Shown: positions 19,101 to 27,077 of the stretch, in pieces
Position numbering within the stretch: position 1 is the stretch's first letter
How the letters are laid out: each line of letters begins with the position of its first letter
From: PFJX01 sp964542455
Lineage (GTDB): Bacteria > Pseudomonadota > Gammaproteobacteria > Burkholderiales > Thiobacillaceae
Reading direction: 5' to 3'
Length of the DNA stretch: 64,000 nt
NCBI GenBank assembly: GCA_964542455.1
Contig: CAZIUC010000007.1
Coordinates: 1-64,000 of the forward strand
The notes under the pieces: generated by a model
Databases searched by the model: none
What the model was told of the DNA's origin: nothing
What the model saw: only the letters and a program-made list of their open reading frames with translations
Position numbers and translations under genes: made by a program

Positions 19101-19149
19101 CGCGCGTCAGGACTCGGGGTGTGCCGGTAGTCAGTCGAATTTCTCCGCT

Positions 19150-19290
19150 TTATCGGCCTGGCTCATACGCCTCGAATCGCGGCAAATCCCCGGTGATTTC
19201 TTCCCAATGGGCTTTGGACGTGACGAAGATATGGGCCACAGGCCGTTCCTCGATATCCGAAGCTTTCGGCTCAAACCATCCAATCCCGTT
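19150..19290 (-). pseudogene. Remnant of a GFA-family protein (C-terminal end)
   Basis: The reverse strand encodes an end resembling the C-terminus of GFA (glutathione-dependent formaldehyde-activating-like/CENP-V) proteins: VAHIFVTSKAHWEEITG followed by DLPRFEAYE. The family's zinc-binding cysteines and the rest of the usual 120-140 aa are absent upstream, where the frame runs into unrelated sequence and a strong hairpin. It is probably a truncated gene. The match is short, so the call is tentative. Confidence 0.45.
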
Positions 19291-19327
19291 CGCATCTGAA
19301 CCGTGCCGTTGAGCTGACCCAGGATGC

Positions 19328-19362
19328 CGCGCCGGTCTCCTCGCCGCAAGGAGACCGGCGCG
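19328..19362. repeat. Perfect 14-bp hairpin
   Basis: Arms 19328-19341 and 19349-19362 (core GCGCCGGTCTCCT) are perfectly complementary around a 7-base loop. No T-run follows on either strand, so a repeat or processing structure is more likely than a terminator. It lies directly beyond the GFA remnant in the roughly 400-base spacer before the SulP gene. The rest of that spacer shows nothing clear. Confidence 0.6.
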
Positions 19363-19498
19363 ACTCAGCGCGGCTAAAGAATCCACGGGCGCTTCCGATA
19401 TGGGCGTGGCCAGCCCATTGACTTGTCGGCATTACCGGGCGCTCGTTTCCCAGCGGTACCACCGCGCTGTTTTTCCTTCCGTTACAAGGCCGCTGATC

Positions 19499-21703
19499 AT
19501 GAAAGCACTTTCCGGAACATTTCGCATTCCCGGTGATTTCTGGGGCGGTCTGGCGGCCATGTTGGTGGCCTTGCCGGCGGCGGTGGCTTTCGGTGTCACC
19601 ATCTACTCGGCGATTGGCCCGGAATATGCCGCTTTCGGGGCACTGGCCGGCATTCTCGGGGCGGCGGCGCTGGGGCTGATCGCGCCGACGCTGGGCGGCG
19701 CGGATCGACTCATCAGCGCGCCCTGCGCGCCGGCCGCGGCCGTGCTTTCGGCATTTGCCATCGAACTGGTGCGCCAGGGCGTCGCCCCGGCGAGCATCGT
19801 CCTGATGCTGACCGTGCTGGGCATTCTTGCCGGCCTGATTCAGGTACTCATCGGTTTTCTGGGCTTCGGCAGGCTGATCAGATATATCCCTTACACGGTG
19901 GTCAGCGGCTACATGACGGGGGTCGGCCTCATCATCATCGGCAGCCAGACGCAAAAATTCGTCGGCGCGCCGGCCGCCACACTCTGGTGGGAAGCCCTGA
20001 TTTCGCCGCAATTGTGGGATTTGCGAGGGGTCATTGTCGGCACGGCGACCGTGGTCGTGGCGCTGGTCGCGCCCAAGATCACGAAGTCCATTCCCAGCAC
20101 CATCCTGGGTATTCTCGCCGGGGTACTGGCCTATTTCGCCCTCGCCTACAACGATCCATCGATGCAGACCCTGGTCGACAACAAGTTGGTGCTCGGCACC
20201 CTCGGGGCGACCGGTGAAGGCTACATCGGCACCATTACCGGGCGCTGGCATGAAATCGGCGGACTGACTCTCGCCCAGGTCGCCGGCCTGTTTGGTAGCG
20301 CGCTCACCCTGGCGGCGCTGCTTTCCATCGACACACTGAAAACCTGCGTGGTCATCGACCAGTTGGCGCGGACCCGCCATGAACCCAATCGCGAACTGGT
20401 GGCGCAGGGCATCGCCAACATCACCTCGTCGTCCATCGGCGGCATCCCCGGCGCCGGTACCATGGGCGCTTCGCTGGTGAACCTGAGCAGTGGTGGACAA
20501 ACCCGTGTCTCCGGTATTGCCGAAGGGGTCCTGTCGCTGGTTGCCGCGTTGTTGTTGGGCGCTTTCATCGCCTGGATTCCCATCGCCACCCTGGCGGGGA
20601 TACTGATCGTCATCGGCTTGCGCATGATCGATACGAAACCCCTGCGCTTCCTCGAATCACGCGCCACCGTATTCGATTTCGCGGTCGTCGCCACGGTGGT
20701 CGGCACGGCCCTGACCGTGGGATTGATCGCCGCGTCCGCCGCCGGGGTCGCCATGTCCATCATGCTTTTCGTGCGCGAGCAGGTCGGCGGTTCGGTGGTG
20801 CGGCGCAAGACTTTCGTCAGCCAACGTTCATCCACCTGGTACCGCCCCGAAGCCGAGATGCGCGTCATCGCGCAGAAGGGCGATATGGCGGTCATCTTCG
20901 AGTTGCAGGGCAGCCTGTTTTTCGGCACCAGCTACGAGCTTTATTCGCTGCTCGAACCGGAAATCAAAATGCGTGACTACCTCATTCTCGATATGCGGCG
21001 GGTGCAGTCGGTGGACATCACGGCGGCGCACATGCTCAACCAGGTGCGCGACATGATGATGGAACGCGGCATTCCCCTGCTGCTGAGCAACATTCGTGAA
21101 CAGTTGCCCAGCGGGCGCAATCTGCGGGAGTTTTTCGAGAAGACCGGCCTCATGGCTTCCGACGGCGCCGTAAAAATCTTTCCCAGCCTCGAAGCCGCCA
21201 TCGAATGGGTGGAAGACCAGATCGTCGCCGAAGTCCTCACGCAGACGGACGAACAGGTGCCGCTGACCCTGCAGGAAATGGAGATGTTCCAGGGACGCAA
21301 GGACGAGACACTGGCCGACCTGGAAACGCGCATGGAACAGCGTTCCTACAAGGCCGGGGACACGATCTACTCCATCGGCGACCCGGGCAACGAGCTGTAC
21401 CTGATCCGGCGTGGCGAAATCAAGATCATGGCGCCGATCAACGGCAGCCGGCGCCTGCACCATATCGCCACGTTTGGACGCGGCGATTTCTTCGGCGGTC
21501 TCGCCCTGCTCGACGGCCGACCACGCGGCAACAACGCAGCCGTCAGCGTCGATACGGACATGTATGTCCTTTCACTGGAACAGTTCAACAAGCTGGGGGA
21601 AGAACACAAACGGCTGGCTTTCACCCTGCTCAGCGCCATTGCCCGCACTCTGGCGCAACGCCTGCGTCACGCGGACGACGAACTGACGCTGCTCCACGAA
21701 TAA
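19499..21703 (+). CDS. SulP anion transporter with STAS and cNMP-binding domains
   Basis: 734 aa. The N-terminal part is a SulP/SLC26-type transporter (about residues 1-425, 10 or more membrane segments), starting with FRIPGDFWGGLAAMLVALP as in the family. A STAS domain follows (about 465-570: QGSLFFGTSYEL, LDMRRVQSVDIT). A CAP-ED cyclic-nucleotide-binding domain closes the protein (about 620-730: AGDTIYSIGDPGNELYLI, GRGDFFGGLALLDGRPR). The start at 19499 is chosen since the membrane domain begins there; an upstream frame from 19400 adds a non-conserved 33 aa. Substrate could be sulfate, bicarbonate or another anion. The C-terminal domain suggests gating by a nucleotide. Confidence 0.88.
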   Translation: MKALSGTFRIPGDFWGGLAAMLVALPAAVAFGVTIYSAIGPEYAAFGALAGILGAAALGLIAPTLGGADRLISAPCAPAAAVLSAFAIELVRQGVAPASIVLMLTVLGILAGLIQVLIGFLGFGRLIRYIPYTVVSGYMTGVGLIIIGSQTQKFVGAPAATLWWEALISPQLWDLRGVIVGTATVVVALVAPKITKSIPSTILGILAGVLAYFALAYNDPSMQTLVDNKLVLGTLGATGEGYIGTITGRWHEIGGLTLAQVAGLFGSALTLAALLSIDTLKTCVVIDQLARTRHEPNRELVAQGIANITSSSIGGIPGAGTMGASLVNLSSGGQTRVSGIAEGVLSLVAALLLGAFIAWIPIATLAGILIVIGLRMIDTKPLRFLESRATVFDFAVVATVVGTALTVGLIAASAAGVAMSIMLFVREQVGGSVVRRKTFVSQRSSTWYRPEAEMRVIAQKGDMAVIFELQGSLFFGTSYELYSLLEPEIKMRDYLILDMRRVQSVDITAAHMLNQVRDMMMERGIPLLLSNIREQLPSGRNLREFFEKTGLMASDGAVKIFPSLEAAIEWVEDQIVAEVLTQTDEQVPLTLQEMEMFQGRKDETLADLETRMEQRSYKAGDTIYSIGDPGNELYLIRRGEIKIMAPINGSRRLHHIATFGRGDFFGGLALLDGRPRGNNAAVSVDTDMYVLSLEQFNKLGEEHKRLAFTLLSAIARTLAQRLRHADDELTLLHE

Positions 21704-21744
21704 CAGGATGCCTATCGGGCGCGGATTTCCGGCCCGCCGACGTT

Positions 21745-22188
21745 TCAGGTCTTCGGTCGGCTGTGCACATGGCGCGGCGCGGCTTCGCTTTCCACCGGAA
21801 TCAGGTTGAGGGTGCCGTGGCGGACGCCGCGTTCGGCCGAGAGTTTTTCCGCGAAGGCGCGGACTTCTTCGGTGTGGCCGCGCAGGAACAAGGTTTCCAG
21901 GCAGTTGTCGTGGTCGAGATGGACGTGCATGGAGGAGACGACGACATCGTGGGCATGGTGTTGCAGATCGGTGAGGCGCTCGGCCAGGCGGCGTTCGTGG
22001 TGGTTGTAGACGTAGGAGAGGCTGGCAACGCAGTGGGGGGCTTCTTCTTTTGCGATACGCCGGGTTTCCAGCTCGCGCCGGATCATGTCGCGCACGGCTT
22101 CCGAACGGTTGGCGTAGCCGCGATCATGAATCAGGCTGTCGAAGGACTGGGCCAGGGTTTCATCCAGGGAAATGGTGAAGCGTTCCAT
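21745..22188 (-). CDS. nikR: Nickel-responsive regulator NikR
   Basis: 147 aa ribbon-helix-helix repressor. The N-terminal RHH domain (FTISLDETLAQSFDSLI, NRSEAVRDMIRREL) is followed by an ACT-like metal domain. His77, His88, His90 and Cys96 match E. coli NikR ligands (76, 87, 89, 95), so nickel binding is likely intact. No nickel transporter, hydrogenase or urease gene is near, and no GTATGA-N16-TCATAC operator was noticed in the spacer. Its targets must be elsewhere. It starts 8 bases downstream of the TgpA gene stop, so it could be co-transcribed. Confidence 0.92.
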   Translation of the reverse strand: MERFTISLDETLAQSFDSLIHDRGYANRSEAVRDMIRRELETRRIAKEEAPHCVASLSYVYNHHERRLAERLTDLQHHAHDVVVSSMHVHLDHDNCLETLFLRGHTEEVRAFAEKLSAERGVRHGTLNLIPVESEAAPRHVHSRPKT

Positions 22189-22196
22189 CGCGGCAT

Positions 22197-24212
22197 TCAG
22201 GTGGGCTGAGAGGGCCCGAGTTTAGCGGCTGGGCCGCGCGCGGGGCGAAACGCGCGGACTGCGGCTTGCAGATCACGCAGGGTGTCGTCGCCCTCGGGGC
22301 CGTAGCGGGCTGCGAGGTAGAGGCGGGTGATGCGTTTGATTTCGTTGCCCAGGTCGGGGCGCAAGGCGATGGCGCGGCGGGCATGGTCTTCCGGCGCTTC
22401 CGCCGCGCCGCGCGGAATGCGGCAACGGGCGAGAGCGCTGCAGAACCGCTGGTATTCGCGGCTGGCTGGGTCGCGTCGGACGCTGGCCAGACGCGGCCAG
22501 AGGGCGGTGGAGATGACAAGGATGATGAGAAGGGCACCCATGCCCAGCGCCCAGACCATGCTCTGCCAGTGCGCCAGCAGCGGGTTGAGCTGGCTGAGGA
22601 ACTGATGCTGGCGCTCCTGGTTGTAGCCGAGCACCCATTGGTTCCACTGGTTGTTGATCAGATCCCAGCCGAGGCCGAGTGGCCGCAGCCAGGCGCCTTC
22701 CAGGCTGATCAGGCCGCCGGGACGCTCGCCCGCCGGAAGCGCGGCGGCGATACCGCGTTCCACCCGCGAGGGGGCGACCGCGGCGGTGGGGTCGACTCTG
22801 ACCCAGCCGCGCCCGGCCAGCCAGACTTCGGCCCAGGCATGGGCGTCACGACCGCGCACGATGAGGTAGTTGCCGAGCGGGTTGCGTTCGCCGCCCTGGT
22901 AGCCGGTAACCACCCGCGCCGGGACGCCGGCCGCGCGCATCAGAAAAACAAAGCTGCTGGCGTAGTGCTCGCAGAAGCCGCGCCGGGTGGTGAAGAGAAA
23001 ATCATCCACCGCCGAGGCGCCGAGGCGGGGCGGGTTGAGGGTGTAGAAGAAGGGCTGCGCGCGGAACAGGGTAAGCGCCTGGTTGACGATGGCTTCATCG
23101 TTGGCCGCCGTGTTCAGCCAGCCGCGCGCCAGTTCCCTGGCGCGCGGATTGCCTTCCACCGGCAGCGCCAGCGCCCTTGAGCGCAACATCGGCGCGGGAG
23201 GCCCGTTGACCGCCAGAATGACGTTTTCCAGTTGGTAATCCGGGTACGCCTCGACTTCATAGCGCAGGCGCTGGTTGATCGCTTCCCTGGTCTGCCATTG
23301 CAGGTCCGCGCTCAGGCGGGTGGGGTTGTCGGGCAGTTCCGGCAGTTGGGTGGGCAAGCCGAGCAGGGGCAGCCAGCGTTGCTGTTGTGGTTCCAGGGTC
23401 AGGCTGTATCGCACTGGATTGCCCAGCCCTGTGGCCTCCGGCATGGCGGCGCGCACGGGCGCTGCCGTGCTCCAGGTGTGGCCGTCGTAATCCCAGAGCA
23501 CCGGCCCGCGCCAATAAAGTTGTTGCGGTGTCGGTTGCGCGCCGCTGAATTCGGCGCGGAAGGCCAGTTCATCCGAGAGGATGAGCTGGCTGATGTCGCC
23601 CGGACTCATCTGGTCGGACAGGCCGGTGTGCGCGGCGACCTGCTGTGGCAGCCCCCAGAGCGGGCCTTGCAGACGCGGGAAGAGCAGAAAGAACAGCAGC
23701 GCCAGCGGCAGGGCCTGCGCCATGAGGCGGGCGGCGAAGATGAGGGTGGGGCGCGCATCCTTCAGCGTGGCGACAGGGTTTTGCGTGGCGATCATGCCGG
23801 CCACCAGGGCAAGCGCGGCGAACGCCATGTAGGCGGCGGTCACCAGGCTTTGTCCGTCGAGGAAATGCGCCACCAGGAGAAAGCAGCCGACGAACAAGAG
23901 GCCGAGGCGGTCGCGTGGCGTGTTCGTCTCCAGCAGCTTGGCGCCGGAAAGGAAGGTCAACAGCGCCACTCCACCAGCCGGGCCGATCACCGTGCCGTAG
24001 CTGTACAGCACCCCAGCCACTCCGGCCAGGGCCAGCAACATCTTGAGTACCCGCCCCACCTGTTGCCGCCCGGTCTGTTCGGCATACAGTCGCAAAAAAG
24101 CGAAAGCCAGCCAGGACAGGCTGATCCAGAGCGGCAGATGCGGCGCATGCGGCGCCAGCACCAGGAACAGGGGGACGAGCAGCCAGAGAAGCGGGGCGAG
24201 GATGGGGCTCAT
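22197..24212 (-). CDS. tgpA: TgpA-type membrane transglutaminase (DUF3488)
   Basis: 671 aa. About six N-terminal membrane helices (to about residue 185) precede a periplasmic transglutaminase-like domain. Catalytic Cys is in RRGFCEHYASS, His in RDAHAWAEVW and Asp in VRVDPTAA. A further TM lies near residue 570, then a soluble tail (DUF4129-like). Homologue TgpA of Pseudomonas aeruginosa is essential there and has in vitro transglutaminase activity. The ATG at 24212 is preferred to a TTG three codons upstream. The spacer to the DUF58 gene is filled by a repeat that also supplies the G-rich bases in front of the start. Confidence 0.9.
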   Translation of the reverse strand: MSPILAPLLWLLVPLFLVLAPHAPHLPLWISLSWLAFAFLRLYAEQTGRQQVGRVLKMLLALAGVAGVLYSYGTVIGPAGGVALLTFLSGAKLLETNTPRDRLGLLFVGCFLLVAHFLDGQSLVTAAYMAFAALALVAGMIATQNPVATLKDARPTLIFAARLMAQALPLALLFFLLFPRLQGPLWGLPQQVAAHTGLSDQMSPGDISQLILSDELAFRAEFSGAQPTPQQLYWRGPVLWDYDGHTWSTAAPVRAAMPEATGLGNPVRYSLTLEPQQQRWLPLLGLPTQLPELPDNPTRLSADLQWQTREAINQRLRYEVEAYPDYQLENVILAVNGPPAPMLRSRALALPVEGNPRARELARGWLNTAANDEAIVNQALTLFRAQPFFYTLNPPRLGASAVDDFLFTTRRGFCEHYASSFVFLMRAAGVPARVVTGYQGGERNPLGNYLIVRGRDAHAWAEVWLAGRGWVRVDPTAAVAPSRVERGIAAALPAGERPGGLISLEGAWLRPLGLGWDLINNQWNQWVLGYNQERQHQFLSQLNPLLAHWQSMVWALGMGALLIILVISTALWPRLASVRRDPASREYQRFCSALARCRIPRGAAEAPEDHARRAIALRPDLGNEIKRITRLYLAARYGPEGDDTLRDLQAAVRAFRPARGPAAKLGPSQPT

Positions 24213-24221
24213 GCCGAACAA

Positions 24222-24331
24222 GCCCCCCCCTTTTTTAAAGGGGGGCTGGGGGGGATTTGCGGAGGCCAGCCTGGGCGCGAGCGTCGAGAAATCCCCCCTG
24301 CCCCCCTTTGAAAAAGGGGGGTAAAAAGCGG
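24222..24331. repeat. Bipartite C/G-tract palindromic repeat, copy 2
   Basis: Two inverted halves, each a CCCCCC-TTT-AAAGGGGGG hairpin with a GGGGGGATTT / AAATCCCCCC flank, surround a GCGCGAGCG-containing centre. It is the same element as at 28345-28445 and 36328-36430. It lies between the DUF58 and tgpA genes and separates two genes that normally abut. Confidence 0.8.
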
Positions 24332-24341
24332 CGCGTGAGCG

Positions 24342-25289
24342 TTAGCTCTGCCCATGCCGTGCCAGCGCCTCCAGGCATTGCCGCAGATGCGCTTCACCGG
24401 TTTGCGGCGGCAGGGTGCGGCCGGGGAGTTTGAGGCCGTAGGCGAGGCCGGCGGTGTGGGCGTCGAGTACCCAGCGGGTGAGGCGCGAGAGGCGGCTTTC
24501 CACGTCGCGTTCCGGGGTCTGCCACCAGCTCAGCCAGAGGCGTTGTCCGCTAGTGCTGGAGAACTGTTTGGTGAGCAGTTTGTCGCCGCCGCGCGCGGAG
24601 GCTTTCCAGGCGATGCGGCGGCTTGCATCGCCGGGCTGGTAGACGCGCAGACCGTCGAACTCCAGGCCTTCACCGCGTGCGGCGTCGCCCTCGCCGTCGT
24701 CGGCGTCGGGCGTCGGCAGCGGCACGGCATCCGCCGCCGGGCGGGGGTAGACCAGCACGCCCCAGTCCAGCTCCAGCACGGTCCAGCAGCGGAACAGGCC
24801 GAGCGGGAATGCGCTGTGGATGGCGAAGTGGCCGGGGGTTTTCCAGCCGCGTTCGGGTTGCGGCAGGGGCAGGTCGAGCAGGGTCTCGCCGCCGCCCGCG
24901 ATGTCGTCGGGCTTGCCCTGTCCCAGGGCATGGCGCAGGCCGATGCGTTGCCGGGGCAGGCGGCTGGGATTCGCCACGCGCAGTTTGAAACAGGCGGTTT
25001 CACCGGCGAATACCGGTGCCGCCGCGCCACTTTGCAGCACCAGGCCGGAGAGATTGCGGTGGGTGTGCAGCATGCCGACCACGCCCAGGCCGGCAAACCA
25101 GAAGGTGAACAGGTAAACCAGGCTGACGCCGTAGTTGATGGCGCCGACCAGCAGGCCCAGCAAGAGCAGGGAGAAAACCAGGCCGGAACGGGTGGGCAGG
25201 ATGTAGAGCCGGCGCGAGGTCAGACGCAGCGGCCCGCATTCCACACCCGATTTGCGCCAGGGCAGGGTGGGCAGGCTGGCGGACGCCAT
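24342..25289 (-). CDS. DUF58 domain protein
   Basis: 315 aa. Two adjacent membrane helices (about residues 30-75) are followed by a soluble part with the DUF58 core: GLEFDGLRVYQPGDASRRIAW (positions about 208-228), then KQFSSTSGQRLWL. DUF58 proteins usually form an operon with a MoxR ATPase and TgpA and are thought to act in envelope assembly or as a MoxR-linked vWA-like partner. Here TgpA follows, but MoxR is 8 kb away at 33181. The gene starts 17 bases after the tPilZ stop. Confidence 0.87.
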   Translation of the reverse strand: MASASLPTLPWRKSGVECGPLRLTSRRLYILPTRSGLVFSLLLLGLLVGAINYGVSLVYLFTFWFAGLGVVGMLHTHRNLSGLVLQSGAAAPVFAGETACFKLRVANPSRLPRQRIGLRHALGQGKPDDIAGGGETLLDLPLPQPERGWKTPGHFAIHSAFPLGLFRCWTVLELDWGVLVYPRPAADAVPLPTPDADDGEGDAARGEGLEFDGLRVYQPGDASRRIAWKASARGGDKLLTKQFSSTSGQRLWLSWWQTPERDVESRLSRLTRWVLDAHTAGLAYGLKLPGRTLPPQTGEAHLRQCLEALARHGQS

Positions 25290-25306
25290 GATTTGTGGCG
25301 AACTTC

Positions 25307-25816
25307 TCAGCCGCCCGCGCGCGCGCGGATCGCCTGGCGGTGGCGGCGGAATACGAACTGGTGCAAGGCATCGTCAAGCGCTTCCGGCAGCTTGGTGAGG
25401 CTGGCTCGCGCCAGGCCCGGTAGCGGGTTTTGTGCCACGGCCGGCAGGCGCAGGGTGAGCGGCAGGTGTTCCGAGGGACGCAGTTCCAGGATGAGCGGGG
25501 TGCCGGCGATGGGCAGCTGTTCGTCATTCCATTCCACAGCCAGTGGCGACAGGGTCACGTTGCGGATGCCGGGGGAGGTGCCCGGCTCCAGCGCGCGGGC
25601 GAGTAGATGCAGGACGAGATCCAGCTTGGCTTCGAGTCGCTCGAAGCGGCGGTTGTCCGCTCCGCTACTTTCCAGGTCGTGCGAACTTTCCATCTGGTTG
25701 AGCGCGTTCAGCAACAGGGCCGCCTCGCGCATCATTCTTTGCCGCTCATTTTCCTCCAGGCTGGCGGGGTGCCAGGCCAGGGGCATTTCGCTGGTGCAGG
25801 AAAGACCATCAGTCAT
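25307..25816 (-). CDS. Atypical PilZ (tPilZ-like) protein
   Basis: 169 aa. Helical N-terminal half (ENERQRMMREAALLLNALN, RRFERLEAKLDLVLHLLAR), then a beta-rich half with VTLSPLAVEWND and PLTLRLP. This arrangement resembles the tPilZ family, in which long helices inserted in a PilZ fold drive tetramerisation. The RxxxR and DxSxxG residues that bind cyclic di-GMP in classical PilZ are not seen, so binding is doubtful. The start at 25816 overlaps the sugar kinase stop by 8 bases. A longer frame upstream lies inside the kinase gene and is not credible. The family call is from pattern recognition. Confidence 0.7.
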   Translation of the reverse strand: MTDGLSCTSEMPLAWHPASLEENERQRMMREAALLLNALNQMESSHDLESSGADNRRFERLEAKLDLVLHLLARALEPGTSPGIRNVTLSPLAVEWNDEQLPIAGTPLILELRPSEHLPLTLRLPAVAQNPLPGLARASLTKLPEALDDALHQFVFRRHRQAIRARAGG

Positions 25817-27077
25817 CGCTACCTCCGGGGAATAGATCGCCGCCATGACAGGCCAGCCGCGCGCTGCCGTAGCAGGCCTCCTGTTCGGCGGCGCGGGTGA
25901 TCGGGACTTGCAGCCGCTGGGCGCGGATGCGCGTCCAGGCGTCGTTGCGGGCACCGCCACCGGCGCTGGCGACGCTTGCCAGAGGTGTGGCGCCGAGTTC
26001 CGAGAGCTTGCGGTAGCCGAGCGCTTCGATGTTCGCCAGGCCTTCGAGCAAACCTTGCAGGAATTCGGTTCGGGTGGGTGGGCGCGGTTCCAGCCGGGGT
26101 GGCAACTCGGGGTCGTTGAAGGGAAAACGTTCGCCCTTGCCTGGCAGGGGGTAGTAATCCAGCCCGGTGGCGCGGGCCGGCTCGATGCGCGCCGACAGGC
26201 TGATAAGTTCGTCGTCGCTGAAATGCTGCCTGAGCACGCCGCCGCCGGCGTTGGAGGCGCCGCCGGCCAGCCAGTAGCGGCCGAACCAGTGCGAGTAGAC
26301 GCCGAATTCGCCGGCGTCCACCCGTGTTTCCGAAAGCAGCTTCAGCACCAGCGTGGTGCCCAGCGAGGTCACCGCCTCGCCCGGCTGGTCGACGCCGGCG
26401 GCAAGGAAGGCGGCGATGCTGTCGGTGGTGCCGGCGCGCACCAGGCAATCCGGGTTGATGCCCAGCGAACCCGCGCGCGGACGTTCCACCAGGGCCAGCG
26501 CGGTGCCGGGTTTGACCGGGACGGGCAGGAAATCCACATCCACCAGGAACTTCACCCATTCCGGCCATTGCCCTGTTTCCAGGTCCAGGCCCATTTTCAG
26601 GGCGTTGTGGTAGTCGCTCACCGGGCGGCCGGAGAGCAGGGCGGAGAGCCAGTCGGCCTGATTCAGATAAAGATGGGCGCGTTCCAGGCCCAGGCGCTTT
26701 TTCAGCCAGAGCACCTTGGCCAGGCCGGAGCTGGCCGCCGCCGCCGGATGCTCGGCGCCGGCCGCGCGGCGGATGGTCTCGGCTTCGTCTCCGGCGCGGG
26801 CGTCGTTGTAGAGCAGCGGTGGATAGGTGGTGTTGAGCGCTTCGTCGCAGGCCAGCACGGTGGCCGAAGTGCCGTCCACGGCCAGCGCCTGGAGGCGGCG
26901 GCGCAGGCTGATCGGCACCTGGGCGATCAGGTTGAACAGCACCTCGCTCCAGCTGGCGGCGGCTTCATCTGGGGTAAGGTTGCCGAAGTCCAGGCGCGCC
27001 ATGTCCTCGATCTGCCCGCCGGGGGCCATGACGCAGGCGCGCGCGCCGGAGGTGCCGAAGTCGATGCCGAGATACAT
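25809..27077 (-). CDS. FGGY-family carbohydrate kinase
   Basis: 422 aa sugar kinase. It starts MYLGIDFGTSGAR (phosphate-1 motif) with AVDGTSATV (phosphate/adenosine region), NDARAGDEAE and SLGTTLVLK. The C-terminal ASAGGGARNDAW is the FGGY signature. It is shorter than typical glycerol or xylulose kinases (about 490-500 aa) and closest in style to D-ribulose kinase-like members. The substrate is not determined. An ATG at 27077 overlaps the MFS stop by one base; a GTG one codon earlier is also possible. Pairing with the MFS gene suggests uptake followed by phosphorylation of a sugar or polyol. Confidence 0.85.
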   Translation of the reverse strand: MYLGIDFGTSGARACVMAPGGQIEDMARLDFGNLTPDEAAASWSEVLFNLIAQVPISLRRRLQALAVDGTSATVLACDEALNTTYPPLLYNDARAGDEAETIRRAAGAEHPAAAASSGLAKVLWLKKRLGLERAHLYLNQADWLSALLSGRPVSDYHNALKMGLDLETGQWPEWVKFLVDVDFLPVPVKPGTALALVERPRAGSLGINPDCLVRAGTTDSIAAFLAAGVDQPGEAVTSLGTTLVLKLLSETRVDAGEFGVYSHWFGRYWLAGGASNAGGGVLRQHFSDDELISLSARIEPARATGLDYYPLPGKGERFPFNDPELPPRLEPRPPTRTEFLQGLLEGLANIEALGYRKLSELGATPLASVASAGGGARNDAWTRIRAQRLQVPITRAAEQEACYGSARLACHGGDLFPGGSDD

